The translations under genes were made by a program, and so were the position numbers. Under the pieces are notes generated by a model. The model was not told the DNA's origin, made no database searches, and saw only the letters and a list, made by a program, of their open reading frames with translations. Positions 37,516-48,634 of a DNA stretch of 64,000 nt are shown here, piece by piece (within the stretch, counting starts at the first letter, position 1; every line of letters begins with the position of its first letter). Origin of the DNA: Scedosporium boydii (lineage: Eukaryota; Ascomycota; Sordariomycetes; Microascales; Microascaceae); contig NJFT01000219.1 in the NCBI GenBank assembly GCA_002221725.1, positions 1 to 64,000 of the forward strand, read 5' to 3'.

Positions 37516-40500
37516 TCACCTCTTCTCCAAGCTCTGCAAGTTCACCAACTCAGCATACCGCCCATTATGCACCATCAACTCCGTATGCGTTCCCCTCTCC
37601 ACGATCCTCCCCTGATCAAACACATAAATCACATCCGCCTTCTGAATCGTGCTCAACCTATGCGCGACCGCAATCGTCGTTCGTCCCTTGGCAGCCTTGT
37701 CGAGCGCTGCCTGCACGACGTGCTCGCTCTCCGAGTCGAGGGCCGAGGTGGCCTCGTCGAGGAGGAGGATGCGCGGGTCGCGGATGAGCGCGCGGGCGAT
37801 GGCGATGCGCTGCTTCTGACCTCCGGAGAGGAGGGCGCCCTTGGAGCCCACGAGCGTGTTGAACCCTTCGGGGAGGGACATGATAAAGTCGAAGATGTTG
37901 GCCTCGCGGCAGGCGTGCTCGATGGCTTCGTCGGAGACGTCCTCGCGCGGGGAACCGAGGAGGATGTTGTCGCGGATCGTGCCCTGGTAAAGCGTGGGTT
38001 CTTGGCTGACGAGCGCGATGTACGAGCGGTACTGCGTGACGTTGAGAGTGCTAATCTCCTTGCCGTCGACGTAGATGCCACCGGCGAGCGGGTCGTAGAA
38101 ACGCTCGAGGAGCGCGACAGTGGTACTCTTGCCGCAGCCGGAGGCACCGACGAGGGCCACGTACTGGCCCGGCTGGACGTCGAGGTTGAGACCGCGAAGA
38201 ACGGGCTGCTCAGGGCGCGTGGGATAGCGGAAGTGCACATCTCGGAACTCGATGGCGCCCTCGACCGAGTCAACAGCCGCTCCCTCATCCGACCACGTAT
38301 CGATCTCGGGCTTGCGGTCGAAGAGAGTCTTGAGCTCAGCCGCGGCCTGGTGCGCCTTGCCCATATCGGGCGCAAACGAGAAGATGGAGCCAGCAGACTG
38401 GGCGCCGAAGATGACAGCGGAGAAGCACAGGAAGAACTTGAACATGTCGTACTCGAACTTGGCGATGAGGGTTCCTCCGTACCAGAAGCCGAGGGCGAGG
38501 ACCAGGAACGTGAGAGACTGCGACGCGGCGTAGAGTAGACTAGACTTAAGCACCGAGATCAAGCTAGCACGCTGCTGGCGGTCGAGGGACGCCTTGTACT
38601 GCGCGAGGACGTCGGCCTCTCGCGTGAGCGAGGCGACAGTGCGGATGGCCGAGATGGCTTCCGAGGCGTAGGTGGCCGAGTCGGCGTACGCCCTCTTCGA
38701 TCGCCGTTGGAAGTGCGCGAGCATCCAGAAACGGAAGAAACCGCATCCGAGGAGGACGGGGATGGTGGAGGCGCACACGAGCGACAGCTTCCAACCGATA
38801 GAGATGGAGAGCGCCAGTGCTGCGACCAGGGTAGTGGAGACCATGAGAAGGGTACCGAGAGTAACACCGCTGAGACCGGCGACGTGGGTCGTCTCGGTAG
38901 ACAGGAAAGACGTCAAAGCACCAGCCGTGTTCTCATCCCTGTCGAAGAAGGCAACGTCCTGGCGAAGCATGCTTCGGAAAGCCCTGTCGCGAACTCGGTG
39001 TACGAGCCTCTCGGAGCACTTGGCGAAGATGACACCTTGGACGGCGAAGGCGATGAACTGCACAAGCGCGAGCATGAGGTACATGGCACTCCAGAAGTCG
39101 GAATCCTTCTTGACCTGATGCCTGTTGGCGTTGGTAATGGGCACGGAAAGGGTGACAATTTGCTTGGCGAAGAAGAGGGCCTGCGTCGGGTTACCACCAC
39201 CACAAATAACGGTGAAGACGAAGGCGATGGCCATAAGGAACTTCTCGCGCTTGTTGAACGAGGCGACAAGTTTGATTAGAGTCCACAAGCCGTACTTCTT
39301 CTCGTCCTCTGATCCACCCTTACCCTGGAGCGCAAGGCTCGAGGCAGACTTGCTCGTGGCCGTTCTGTGGAGCTTATCGAAATGGTCATCAGGGTCGACG
39401 GCAGGTCCTCCATTCTTGTTCGACAGCTCACGCGTGAGCTCGGCCTCCTTCGCCTCGATAGCATCCTCCTCCTCGGGGGTGAGGTCCGGAACCGCGGAAA
39501 TGTTCTGGGCAGATACGAGGTTGTAATAGGCACCGTGGCGCTCAAGCAACTCGTTGTGGGTTCCTTGTTCGATTATTTTACCCTCAGACATGACAACAAT
39601 ACTATGGGCATCCTTGATGGTGGAGAGACGGTGGGCAATGGTGATCGTGGTACGGCCTTCAGCGGCAGCTTCGAGGGCAGCTTGAACAACACCCTCGGAC
39701 TTGGTGTCCAGGGCAGAGGTAGCCTCATCAAGGAGAAGAACTGGAGAGGGGTTAGGTCAGCCACTTTATTTTAGGAGTCGACAGGCTATATGTTTAAAAA
39801 GAATATAGGGCATAAAAAGATGGCAGTGAAGAAATATTTTGCTTACTCTTAGGATCAGAAACAATGGCTCGAGCAATGGCAATACGCTGCTTCTGACCAC
39901 CAGAAAGCAAGAATCCGCGCTCGCCGACATTGGTCTCATAACCTTCAGGAAGGGACGAAATGAAATCGTGAGCATTCGCCTTCTTGGCTGCCTCGATGAT
40001 AAGTTCTCGCTGCTTCTCCTCGGTATCGTGTTCGAACCCGGTACCGATGAGGCCGTATAGGATGTTGTGGAAGATGGTGGTACCGAAGAGAGTGGGCTCC
40101 TGCTGGACAAGAGAGATCTGCTGGCGAAGCCATCGGAGGTTGAGGGTCTTGACGTCCTTGCCATCGATCAAGACGGCGCCCTCGACGGGATCGTAGAAGC
40201 GTTCGACGAGACCGACAATGGTTGATTTTCCGGAACCAGAGGCGCCGACGAGAGCCGTCGTCTTGCCGGCGGGGATAGTTAATGAAACACCATCCATGAC
40301 GACAACCTCTGGTCGCGAAGGGTAGATGTGCTTGATGTTCTGGAGGGTAATGGTACCCTCGACCTTCTCGGGCTTCTCGCCCTCGTCGCTAGTGGGGTCA
40401 AGAGGCGACTCACGATCAATGGTGTTGAAAATCTTGGCAGCGGCACCGAGGGCAGTGGTGAAAGCCTGAATATTCGGCGCGACGTTTCCGATGTTGAAGG

Positions 40501-42149
40501 CGCCAATCATAACGGCCAACATGATGGTCAAGATACTAGAAAGCTTCGATTCACCATCGACAATGAACTTGGAACCCATCCAGAAAGCGAGACCGTAGTT
40601 GAGGTAGAGAATCAACATCATGCCGGCGACCATGACACCGATGGCGCCCTTGACCTTGAAACCGAAGAACTCGGCGCGGGCCAAATGGCTGTCGTACTGC
40701 TTCGCCAAACGTTCCTGGGTACCAAAAGCGATGGCATTTCGGACAGAGCTGATGACCTCCTCGGCAAGACTTCCACCTTCGGCATAAGCGTCCAAGGACT
40801 GCTTGCTGTACTTTAGGATGAATTTTGAGCCACCACCCATGTTTAGGACAAGGGCGACAACAGTGGACAAGAGGATGAGGGTGAGTTTCCAGTACTTGAT
40901 GAAGCCTGAATGGTTGTTATTATTGGCACCTAATAATACATAGACAAGAAGAAAGCTACTCACCAATGACAAAAGCTGAGATAAAGGTGGCAATGGCCAT
41001 GAGGGTAAGGCCAACCTTCTCAGAAATACCATCTTGGATGAGGTTGGTATCGGCAGTGATCCTGGTGGTAACCTCACCAGCACCGAGCTTGTCGAAGAAA
41101 CCGATATTCTGCCTCATGCAACTCGCAAGATAATGCTCACGAATCTTGGCGCTGATGTGCTCACCAGTGTCTAGAAAACGTTGTGGCTTGTTAGCACAGC
41201 CGCTCTGTAGATTAACATCTCCCCCACACAATAAAAGGCGTCAAAGGAGAGTTGCCGACTGGTGAGATGTTTCCCGGTTACATGTTTGCCAAGGGCCATT
41301 AACAAACCGGTGGCAATAATATGTAGGAAACATTCAAGCCAATGGATCGGCATAATCGAACAGCAAATACAGGTTCATGACTTACAGATGAAACCGACAG
41401 TAGAAATATAAACGCAGACCTATCAAAACCGCGATTGCATTAGTAGCAGATCTTAAAGAGGAAGAGGCCAAAAAAAGCCCCCCAAAGGCAAAAAAAAATT
41501 GAGGCAAAAAAAGAGAAGCTCATGGTATCGTGATACTGTGATAGTATGATATTGCGACAATGTGCTGTGTGACGGGATATAAAACAAACTTCAGACGGGT
41601 GCAACTCACAAATTCACCGATGGCGAGGTAGATAAAGTACAGAATAAGCTTAACAATTTCATCCATGAAGTCGTCATAGGTCATCGAGGTTCCGGGGGTG
41701 AAATAGTCCTGGAAAGTTCCCTGCAGGCTACCAAAGAGCACGGTCATGAGAGGCAGCGCAGCACCCGAAGCAATAGCAGCGAGCGCGGAAACGGCCATGA
41801 TGGCCAGATCAGCGTTCGAAGAGTAGCGGTACAGGGCGGCGATACCAGCCTTGACGTCGGGAGTGAAGACCTGGCGCTTGAGGATTTCGGCTTCATTGGG
41901 AGGCAGGTGGGCGTACACGTCGTCGGGGTTGTCTTCCCTCTTTTCGACGAGGCGCGTATCGACCTTTTTCAGATCGAGGTGCTCGGCGGAGGTCTTTTCG
42001 CGAGGAGGGGTGCCGGCGACTGGCTTGGAAGCTTCGTCGTTCTGGTTCTTCGATGGGGGGTTCACATCGGTGGTGGTAGAGCCGTCGCGACTCGAGCGGG
42101 AGCCCGAATCGGGTCTGGGTTCGACACCCTTTTCGGGGTCGGTCGCCAT
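37516..42149 (-). CDS. full-size ABC-B (MDR/P-glycoprotein) efflux transporter
   Basis: ATP-driven plasma-membrane exporter of hydrophobic compounds, in the family of fungal Mdr1/Pmd1. Exons on the minus strand: 42149-41610, 41419-41386, 41170-40964, 40905-39847 and 39740-37516; all joins are in phase and give 1354 residues, the usual length. Layout is TMD1-NBD1-TMD2-NBD2. NBD1 has Walker A GASGSGKST near 480, LSGGQ near 594 and Walker B ILLLDEATSALD at 614-625; NBD2 has GASGCGKST near 1145, LSGGQ near 1250 and a second ILLLDEATSALD. The N-terminal 80 residues are hydrophilic; an acidic linker follows NBD1. All catalytic motifs are intact in both halves. The start at 42149 (GCCATGG) is the first ATG of the frame in good context. 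It is divergent from a zinc-cluster factor 4 kb away, a natural candidate regulator, though that is inference. Substrates cannot be predicted. Confidence 0.95.
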
Positions 42150-42773
42150 GGCGTTCGTAGGCTGCGCGTCCAACTGTTGATTCTGGAAGATGACGCAAAC
42201 GAACGGTTAGGGGAAGAGAAAAAGAAAAAACGGCGATGGGCGCGTCAGCTGCGCGCAATAGACTGGCTCGTTGCTAGAGTTCCAAGCTTCAGAGTTTGTT
42301 GTTACAGTCGGGTCTCAAGAGACAATTATAGCACAGGCCAAAAAGGCTAGAAGGTGGGTTAGAAGGTGGGGAATGCGAAAGCGAAGAGCGTTGGGTTCGT
42401 CCCGAATGGAGTCGCGGGCGATCCTCAAAAAAATCAAGGTGCCGGAACGTCCGTCTCTCTTTGCCCCTGGGGTTATGGTCGGAGTTAAGAGATGGACGCC
42501 AAGCCGGTTTACGGGAGAGGAGACCAGGCCGCCGCGACTGGGGATAATACGGGGTGATTTAAGGGAAAAAAGAAAGTCGGAGAAGAAAAACGTGAGTTGG
42601 ATCTCTCACAAGCGAGCTTTTTTGTTTGAGAGGGAGAGAAAAATAAAATCCTGGCGTCTCAGGACATGGCGAGAAAAGAAGAGGCTAGAATGTTGTCTGA
42701 CAAAAGAGAAAGAGGCTAGAAACCTTTTGGCCTGGCCAGGAACACGGGACGGGCAGGAGAAAGAGCTCAATGT

Positions 42774-42784
42774 CTACTTCGTAC
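42774..42784. repeat. CTACTTCGTAC motif copy
   Basis: A member of the dispersed TACGAAGTAC family, about 15 bases from a TATATATA tract in the ABC transporter promoter region. Confidence 0.45.
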
Positions 42785-43871
42785 ACTGCAGGCCCCATTA
42801 TATATATCGGGCGTTGCTTGATTGTCTTGTTCTGGGGATCAGGATGGGGAAAGGGTTGGTGCGTGTTGAAGTACCGCGCAGACGCAGACGCAGGCGCAGA
42901 TTGCAAGGAAGGTGGGTGCCACTGTGCCGACCATCCTGGTCAGGACTCCCTCAAGGTGCGAAAGTGCGAAGTAAACGAGGTTTGCGAACGATACCATCTT
43001 GATTGTAACTTTTTGCCATTGGATTCTGCTATGTAATGATGTTCCGTCCAATTCGTGGAAGGAGCAGGTGTGGGAACAGAGATACCTCGGGAGAACAACA
43101 TTCCGTTGCAGAGGTGCCATATCAAACTCAAGTACCTGACAATGTACTCATCATTCCCGACTGTAAGCTCGGTAGCATCGAGTTCTGCAACTTTGCATCC
43201 CAACTCGCCAGGCGACAACATTCCGCTTGTGCATCCACCGGGTTTCACTTTTCCACTTTCTCATCGGTGTGGATGTGGTCTATACTCCAGGCAGCAATTT
43301 TTTTTGCAATCTGACCTACATACCTCGTAAGCCTTGTTTTTTTCCTGTTCACGAAGTTGTCGCACATCCCATCCGAAGGAGCTTGCGGTAACGCGAGCAG
43401 CAAGGGATGAAGCTCACCGGCTCTCTCCATCCGAAGCTGGTACCATAGCTCGTGGCCCAGCTCAGGTTAGTCTTGCGAGATGCCTCATACGACCAGTGCC
43501 CAAAACTAGTGCCAACCCATCACTCGATTGATCCATTTTCCTCCTACGAAGTAGTGTATTAGTGTCCCTGCGCTTTCATCAGTGCCGTTTCGTATCGCTA
43601 CGCTCCTCTACGGACTAACGTTATTATTTGCCCCAAGCCCCCATTGTACTAACTTCTGGGGGCTAGAACCAAGGGTCTCTCCACAGCGTCCCCAATAAAT
43701 GGTCCGCTGTTGGTTATTTCAAGTTCTCGCCGCATGAACAGCCCCACAGTCTCTGGCGGGTATCAGGAATGACCGAAAGCTAAAGAAGCAACGGGTGGTG
43801 AGACTTGCGAAGACTAGAACAAAGCGCAAGGCAATCGTCTCTTGAGATCAGATATCAGGTTTGCAAGAAAT

Positions 43872-44058
43872 CCTATACCAGGGTTTGAAATGTTAAATTG
43901 AGAGATGCTCGCCGCCACCGGGTATATCTTAGATCAAGTGTCAAGAAGGTATATCCTCTAATAGTTTATATTTGTAAATACTGATTTAGTACCTGTGAGG
44001 AGATAGGTCATGTGGTGCATCTGATCTCTCATAATAACATCTCAAACCCTGGTATAGG
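43872..44058. mobile_element. MITE candidate with 35-bp terminal inverted repeats
   Basis: The 187-bp element is bounded by inverted repeats: 43872-43906, starting CCTATACCAGGGTTTGAAAT, and 44024-44058, ending CTCAAACCCTGGTATAGG. The arms agree at 31 of 35 positions, including an unbroken 17-bp outer match. The interior is short, AT-rich and has no coding capacity, so the element would be non-autonomous. TA dinucleotides flank the CCAGGG core on each side (CCTATACC...GGTATAGG), which would suit a TA-target Tc1/mariner-type element, but the target duplication is ambiguous because it may lie inside the repeat. It is inserted between the divergent ABC transporter and zinc-cluster regulator genes. 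No second copy was seen in this window. Confidence 0.7.
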
Positions 44059-45608
44059 TTAACGTCAAAAAGGAAACGCCACGAATCTTGGTTGTATGGA
44101 GAAGGTATCAATTGCGTGGTGGGATCGGAGTTCAATACCATCCGAAACCCCGTTGGAGGAAGGTACTTCTGTGCTTGTGCGACTCCCCCACCACCGAAAA
44201 CCCCGAACTCGGATACCTCGTTCCCAGGAAAGCAGTGGAGACGGCAATATTCACGCTGCGTCGTCTCCTATTCTTTGCTGAAATCAAAGTCCAATTGAGA
44301 GTTGGATATTATTGATGCCACCCATTACACCGAATGACTCCTTCAGATCCAAAGCAAATGATGGAATTTCGGGCTCCTCAATGCATTGTGGACTTGTATG
44401 TCGAAATAAACTACTCCATAATAAAAGACAGTATTTCCCCATTTACTTCTCTCTCAAACGGTTTTGCATCATCATGATTCATCCGCACTCATACTGTCCC
44501 ACTCGAATCGGTACCCAAAACCGTGACTTGTAATTTCGCAAACTTCTCTTATTCGAATTAGTACGAAAATCCACCGATCCGCCCTATCACACTGAGGGTA
44601 TTAATGCTGTTGCCTTCCATGATTACTATCCCCCAGTACAAGTCCACTAAACTACAAAGGAGAGAAGCCAAGCCTCTACCAGCTGCACAAGCTGCATGGA
44701 ATCGGGTCCAATGTACCGTGCCAATGCGGGACGCTCATCATAGTTGTGGGGGTATTAATGATCAGATCCAGCCGGCTCCGATTCGCCAAAGTCATCACCA
44801 AGCCTCCCCTGTCCCGTTCCATGGCAATGACGCTAATAAGTGCCACGCTACCAAGTACTGATCCTTCTCATCCAAACTCTCCTTTTCTCCAATTTCTAAT
44901 TCCGTTGGGTTTTGCCTTGTCTTGTCGACCGGAATTCACAATTCTGAAAGGAAGAGCAGGATAGAGTTCACCATGTTTTCGAATTAAAGTTAGTGCATAT
45001 TCGCCTCTGTACGACCGCTTCTCCCTCGTGTTACAACAATAATCTTCGGTGATGAGTTTATTTTTTTTTCCAATTGCGAAACTGGCCGAATATGGTCTAG
45101 TGACTCATGTCGGCCAGTCGGATGCTGAAAACTCCGACCTGTCGACTGTCTTTGTCAGCGCCTATTTTTGGGTCTTGGAGCACGCGAGATCAAAATGCGG
45201 GACAGAAAACCCACATCTTGACCTCTCAAAGAAACCTGCTGTTTCCGAAGTAGAGAGACAGAGTTCGCCTGTGTGGCCATAGCCAGACCACGCCTCTGTG
45301 CTCAGAGAGCTTGATGTATACAATATCAAAAATAGAAGAAAGCTCAACCCTCAGGGGCCCTGGCGATGTGGTCGATCCAGAATATTAGGGCCACCGCCCT
45401 CCACGCGGTAACTAGTACAGAACCTTAACTGGTGCACCGAAAAGCCGGATCCCAGCATCCCCAAGGGTCTGGGACAGTACCACAAAAGCATTGACAGGAG
45501 GACACTACAATGCTTTAGATGGTATTATACAGTGTACCTTTGTACGTGATTGGGATCTTCTTGAGTCAAGCGAATGCGAAGTTACGTCAATGACGGCGGA
45601 TCCCGGAT

Positions 45609-45619
45609 GTACGAAGTAC
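45609..45619. repeat. GTACGAAGTAC palindrome copy
   Basis: Exact copy of the dispersed 11-mer, about 590 bases upstream of the zinc-cluster factor start at 46206. Confidence 0.55.
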
Positions 45620-45692
45620 AAGTATGCTCAGATGACGTTTGAGTTCTTCTCCGAGAGAAATATCCTGGGCATCCACTTCTAGGGAGGCTGTC

Positions 45693-45703
45693 GTACTTCG
45701 TAT
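45693..45703. repeat. GTACTTCGTAT motif copy
   Basis: Inverse-oriented copy of the dispersed motif, 74 bases after the preceding one. Confidence 0.45.
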
Positions 45704-45858
45704 AACTTGCAAGTATAACTACATTAGAGGTGTATATCCATCCAGTCTCACCCACCCATCGATGACTCGTACGGACAAGGGCGAGTCTCGGAAACAATGC
45801 TGATCGGCACAGCTTGCCGGAGCGGTATCAATCTTAACATTTCAGGGAAGGGACGATA

Positions 45859-45874
45859 TACGAAGTACGAAGTA
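45859..45874. repeat. tandem TACGAAG motif copy
   Basis: TACGAAGTACGAAGTA, two overlapping units, lies about 330 bases upstream of the zinc-cluster factor start. It makes a cluster of three motif copies in this promoter. Confidence 0.55.
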
Positions 45875-46205
45875 GGGGGTATGCTTGCGTCGGGCCCGTG
45901 GCTGCCTTCACCCTCCCGAATCTAACAGAACATTTTCGGGGCAAAGCTCCAACCTTATCTCCGAAGAATCCAGAAAGTCTCCGGGGGAAGGTGTCTTTTT
46001 TTGGGGCGGTTTTTGACGAATGGATTGACCTCCCGACCGTTTCCACAATCCAAAACTTGCAGCTCCCAGCTCTCTGTACCCCCCCGTTCCACGATGACAG
46101 CCCTACGGCTCGAACCTCGTTTAACTCTCGCATTCTAAATTTGACGTCCCCGACAGTCTAAACCATTATTATCGCCAACTTGATAAAAAACGGAAAAAGA
46201 AAAAC

Positions 46206-48052
46206 ATGACGTCGCCGACCAGGACGCCGAGTAATAGCAGTTGTACCGACGATCAAACCACCTTCACAGAGACTTTCCTCCTTGGGGGAACACCGGACCT
46301 ACCTACACTCCAGGCCCTCCGAGGCCCCGGGCATGAGACCCGGAAGAAGAGAGCCCACCGGAAGAGTCGATGGGGCTGCTCGGCGTGCAAGCGCCGGAAA
46401 GTGAAAGTATGTAGAACCAAGACTGCCCGAAACAATTCTCGAAACATCTCCGCGGCTTCCGGATGGTCCGGAAACAAGTTATCACATCCTCAGGCCTTAA
46501 CCCTCAAAGGCCCTATTTTCCCACTTCCCCCACACGTCCTTACCTGAACTTTACGCTCGTTTTCCTTGCCAAGACTTCCGTGACACGTTGGGATAGAAAG
46601 GTTGATTTCTTTTTGCTTTCTTGTTTTTGTTCGTCTTAGTGTGATGAGAAGGCGCCATGCGGCAACTGCGTCAAACGGCGGGAGACGTGCTCGCTTGTCG
46701 ACACCCAGCTAGCTAACGGTGCGGCTGGTCTTTCCTTGAGCGTGCGTCCAGAACCAAATCCGCTTCTTCCGGGTGTGGATTCTAGGGTGAACCTCCTACA
46801 TATGGAGCTGTTCTACCATGCATTTCACGAGACCGTGCCAGGTCTGGTCATGTACGAGGAGATATGGAAAGATCTGTTGAAGGAGTGTTTTAAAGTGAGT
46901 TTAAACGAGCTATTCTCGGTGTCTAATTCTATCGTCTAACATTGGACTTCCAAGTTCGAATACCTCATGAACGCCCTGTTGGCTATGGCAGCCCGCCACC
47001 TCAGCATCATCAAACCCGACGTGCCACGGTACCATGAAGCAGCTATGGTGTTACTCGCCAAATCCTGCGAGGAATTCCGCAGCGTGCTTGACCTGGAGTT
47101 GACGGTAGAGAACAGAGACGCCGCCCTGGGAACCTGCATCCTCATCCATTACCTATGTTGGTGCGATTTAGGATTCCTCGAGGGTCAGCAGCGGAATCTC
47201 GACGGCACTTACCGGCGACTAGACCTCTCTCAGGACCGATTGTTCCTACTCTCAGAAGGCGTCCGCCACGTACGATACATGTCCTGGCAGCTCCCAGACC
47301 CGTCAGGGAGCATATTCTGGCGCCTTATCCACCAGAGGAAGTGTGTCATGCTCCGCGATAGCCTCGCGGAGAGGGGGATAGAGTACGGCCATCTGCGGTC
47401 GAAAATCATCGATCTCTACGACGACCCTCGCTTCCACGGCAAAGGCCCCAACCTTTCCTCCCCGACCACCCCAGAAGACGAAACAGCAGCATCCGCGCCA
47501 CCGTCCCCTTCTCCGTCAATACGCGAACTCTGCCAGCAGCAAGGACAGCTCCCCATCTGGGCGCTACCCTGCGCGCACATGTTCTCCGACGCCCACATTC
47601 TCTCCATCATCGCGCTCCGGGTGCCTGCCGATGACGACCAGAGCGAGATCGAAAAGGAACTCTACAAGCGACTTTCGTTCGAGATTGTCGCGGATCGCAT
47701 CGCGCTCATGATCCACATCACATTGCTCCAAGAGGCGGAAACACTAGAAGGCGCACCGAAAGTACTAGATTACAGCGATCCACAATTAAGGGCCGAAGTG
47801 GAGAGGTGCTTCCTGTCGTTCCCTCTGTTGACGTATAGGCCGTTCAACGATCTTATAAGCCAGGGGGATTCGAGGGCGCTTGTGGTCCTGTATTTCTTTT
47901 ACCGGGGAATCAGGACCGTAACGCTGAAGCTTCGAAATTCGTGGTGGGCGGAGAAGAGAGCAGTTGTTATGGAGGGGATTCTAAGACATGAGTTGCAGAC
48001 GAGGGGAATTTACGATATATTAAGGGAAATGAACCTTGGACCTATGGATTGA
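46206..48052 (+). CDS. Zn2Cys6 transcription factor, three exons
   Basis: Predicted nuclear regulator. Exons 46206-46406, 46640-46894 and 46955-48052 are all exact codon multiples and give 517 residues. The zinc cluster is split by the first intron: Cys at 58, 61, 68, 74, 77 and 84 with the standard spacing, in the context RWGCSACKRRKVK|CDEKAPCGNC. The remainder is a helical fungal-specific factor region with motifs such as HMELFYHAF, FEYLMNALLAMAARHLS and a DLGFLEGQ segment, resembling the family that includes Upc2-type sterol regulators and PF11951-like proteins. There is an Ala/Ser/Pro-rich disordered loop at about 325-345. Introns show GTATGT/TTAG and GTGAGT/CAAG ends. It is divergent from an MDR pump, so a role in drug or metabolite efflux is possible but unproven. 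No specific orthologue is recognised. Confidence 0.88.
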
Positions 48053-48634
48053 TATTTTATGAATGGGCGCGCATGTGGTGTTTGGCATATGGATGAAAGG
48101 CTGGTTCTTGTGGTTCTTGTGTGTATGATATCCGATTTGATACCACTCATATTTTGTATTAGTTAGACTCTCCGCTACCTGGGGGTTAGGTTATGGCGTC
48201 TGAGAGGGTTGGGACATTGATTTGGAGAAGGGACCAATACTGGTGTTCAGTGTTTCTCCGCTCTGATAGAGAAGTATCACCAATCAATAAAAGTTACGGA
48301 GTCGTTTGAAATATTAGTTGAGGAACAGTCTTACTGGCGGAAATCCGTGTCACGATCATGAAACAGTGGCGAAGACTCAAGGGAGTTCGTGAGATAGACA
48401 TGTGGAAGGTGGGATGGAAGTACAAGCTACACACAGTGCAATCCTGACAGATTCTCACACAGTAAATACTCACCAGGAACAAGAAGAAGAGAACAGAAAC
48501 ATGAACAGGAACAGGAATAGTCAAGACACCCGCAACAGAGTTCCTCATACATCTCACATCCCAAGCCAGCAATCCATGTCCCATCAGGCCCATACATTCT
48601 TTCGGATTACCTACGATTAAAGTTTACAGCAGTA
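48053..48634 (+). other. intergenic region before the aminopeptidase
   Basis: This 582-bp spacer contains the 3' end of the zinc-cluster factor and the promoter of the Xaa-Pro aminopeptidase. A loose purine-rich imperfect repeat (AACAGGAACAGGAATAG-like) lies at about 48478-48520. No gene is seen. Confidence 0.4.

Larger units (their letters stand above)
42150..46205. other. divergent promoter region between pump and regulator
   Basis: This 4.06-kb spacer separates the start codons of the ABC transporter (-) and the zinc-cluster factor (+), so both promoters must lie here. A minus-strand TATATATAA-like tract near 42797-42808 lies about 650 bases upstream of the pump start. A purine-rich stretch at 42540-42720 precedes the pump. 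A MITE candidate and four copies of the TACGAAGTAC family are described separately. A 243-codon frame at 42271-43002 is Arg/Lys-rich, has no family features and was rejected. Confidence 0.5.

Noticed and set aside
37567..38538. 323-codon open frame antisense to the ABC transporter
   Set aside because: It mirrors the GC-biased third positions of the second nucleotide-binding domain; it is rich in Asp/Glu/Val/Leu with no family motif and covers a clearly coding opposite strand.
42271..43002. 243-codon plus-strand frame upstream of the ABC transporter
   Set aside because: Arg/Lys-rich translation of a purine-rich promoter tract, no recognisable domain, no splice logic.
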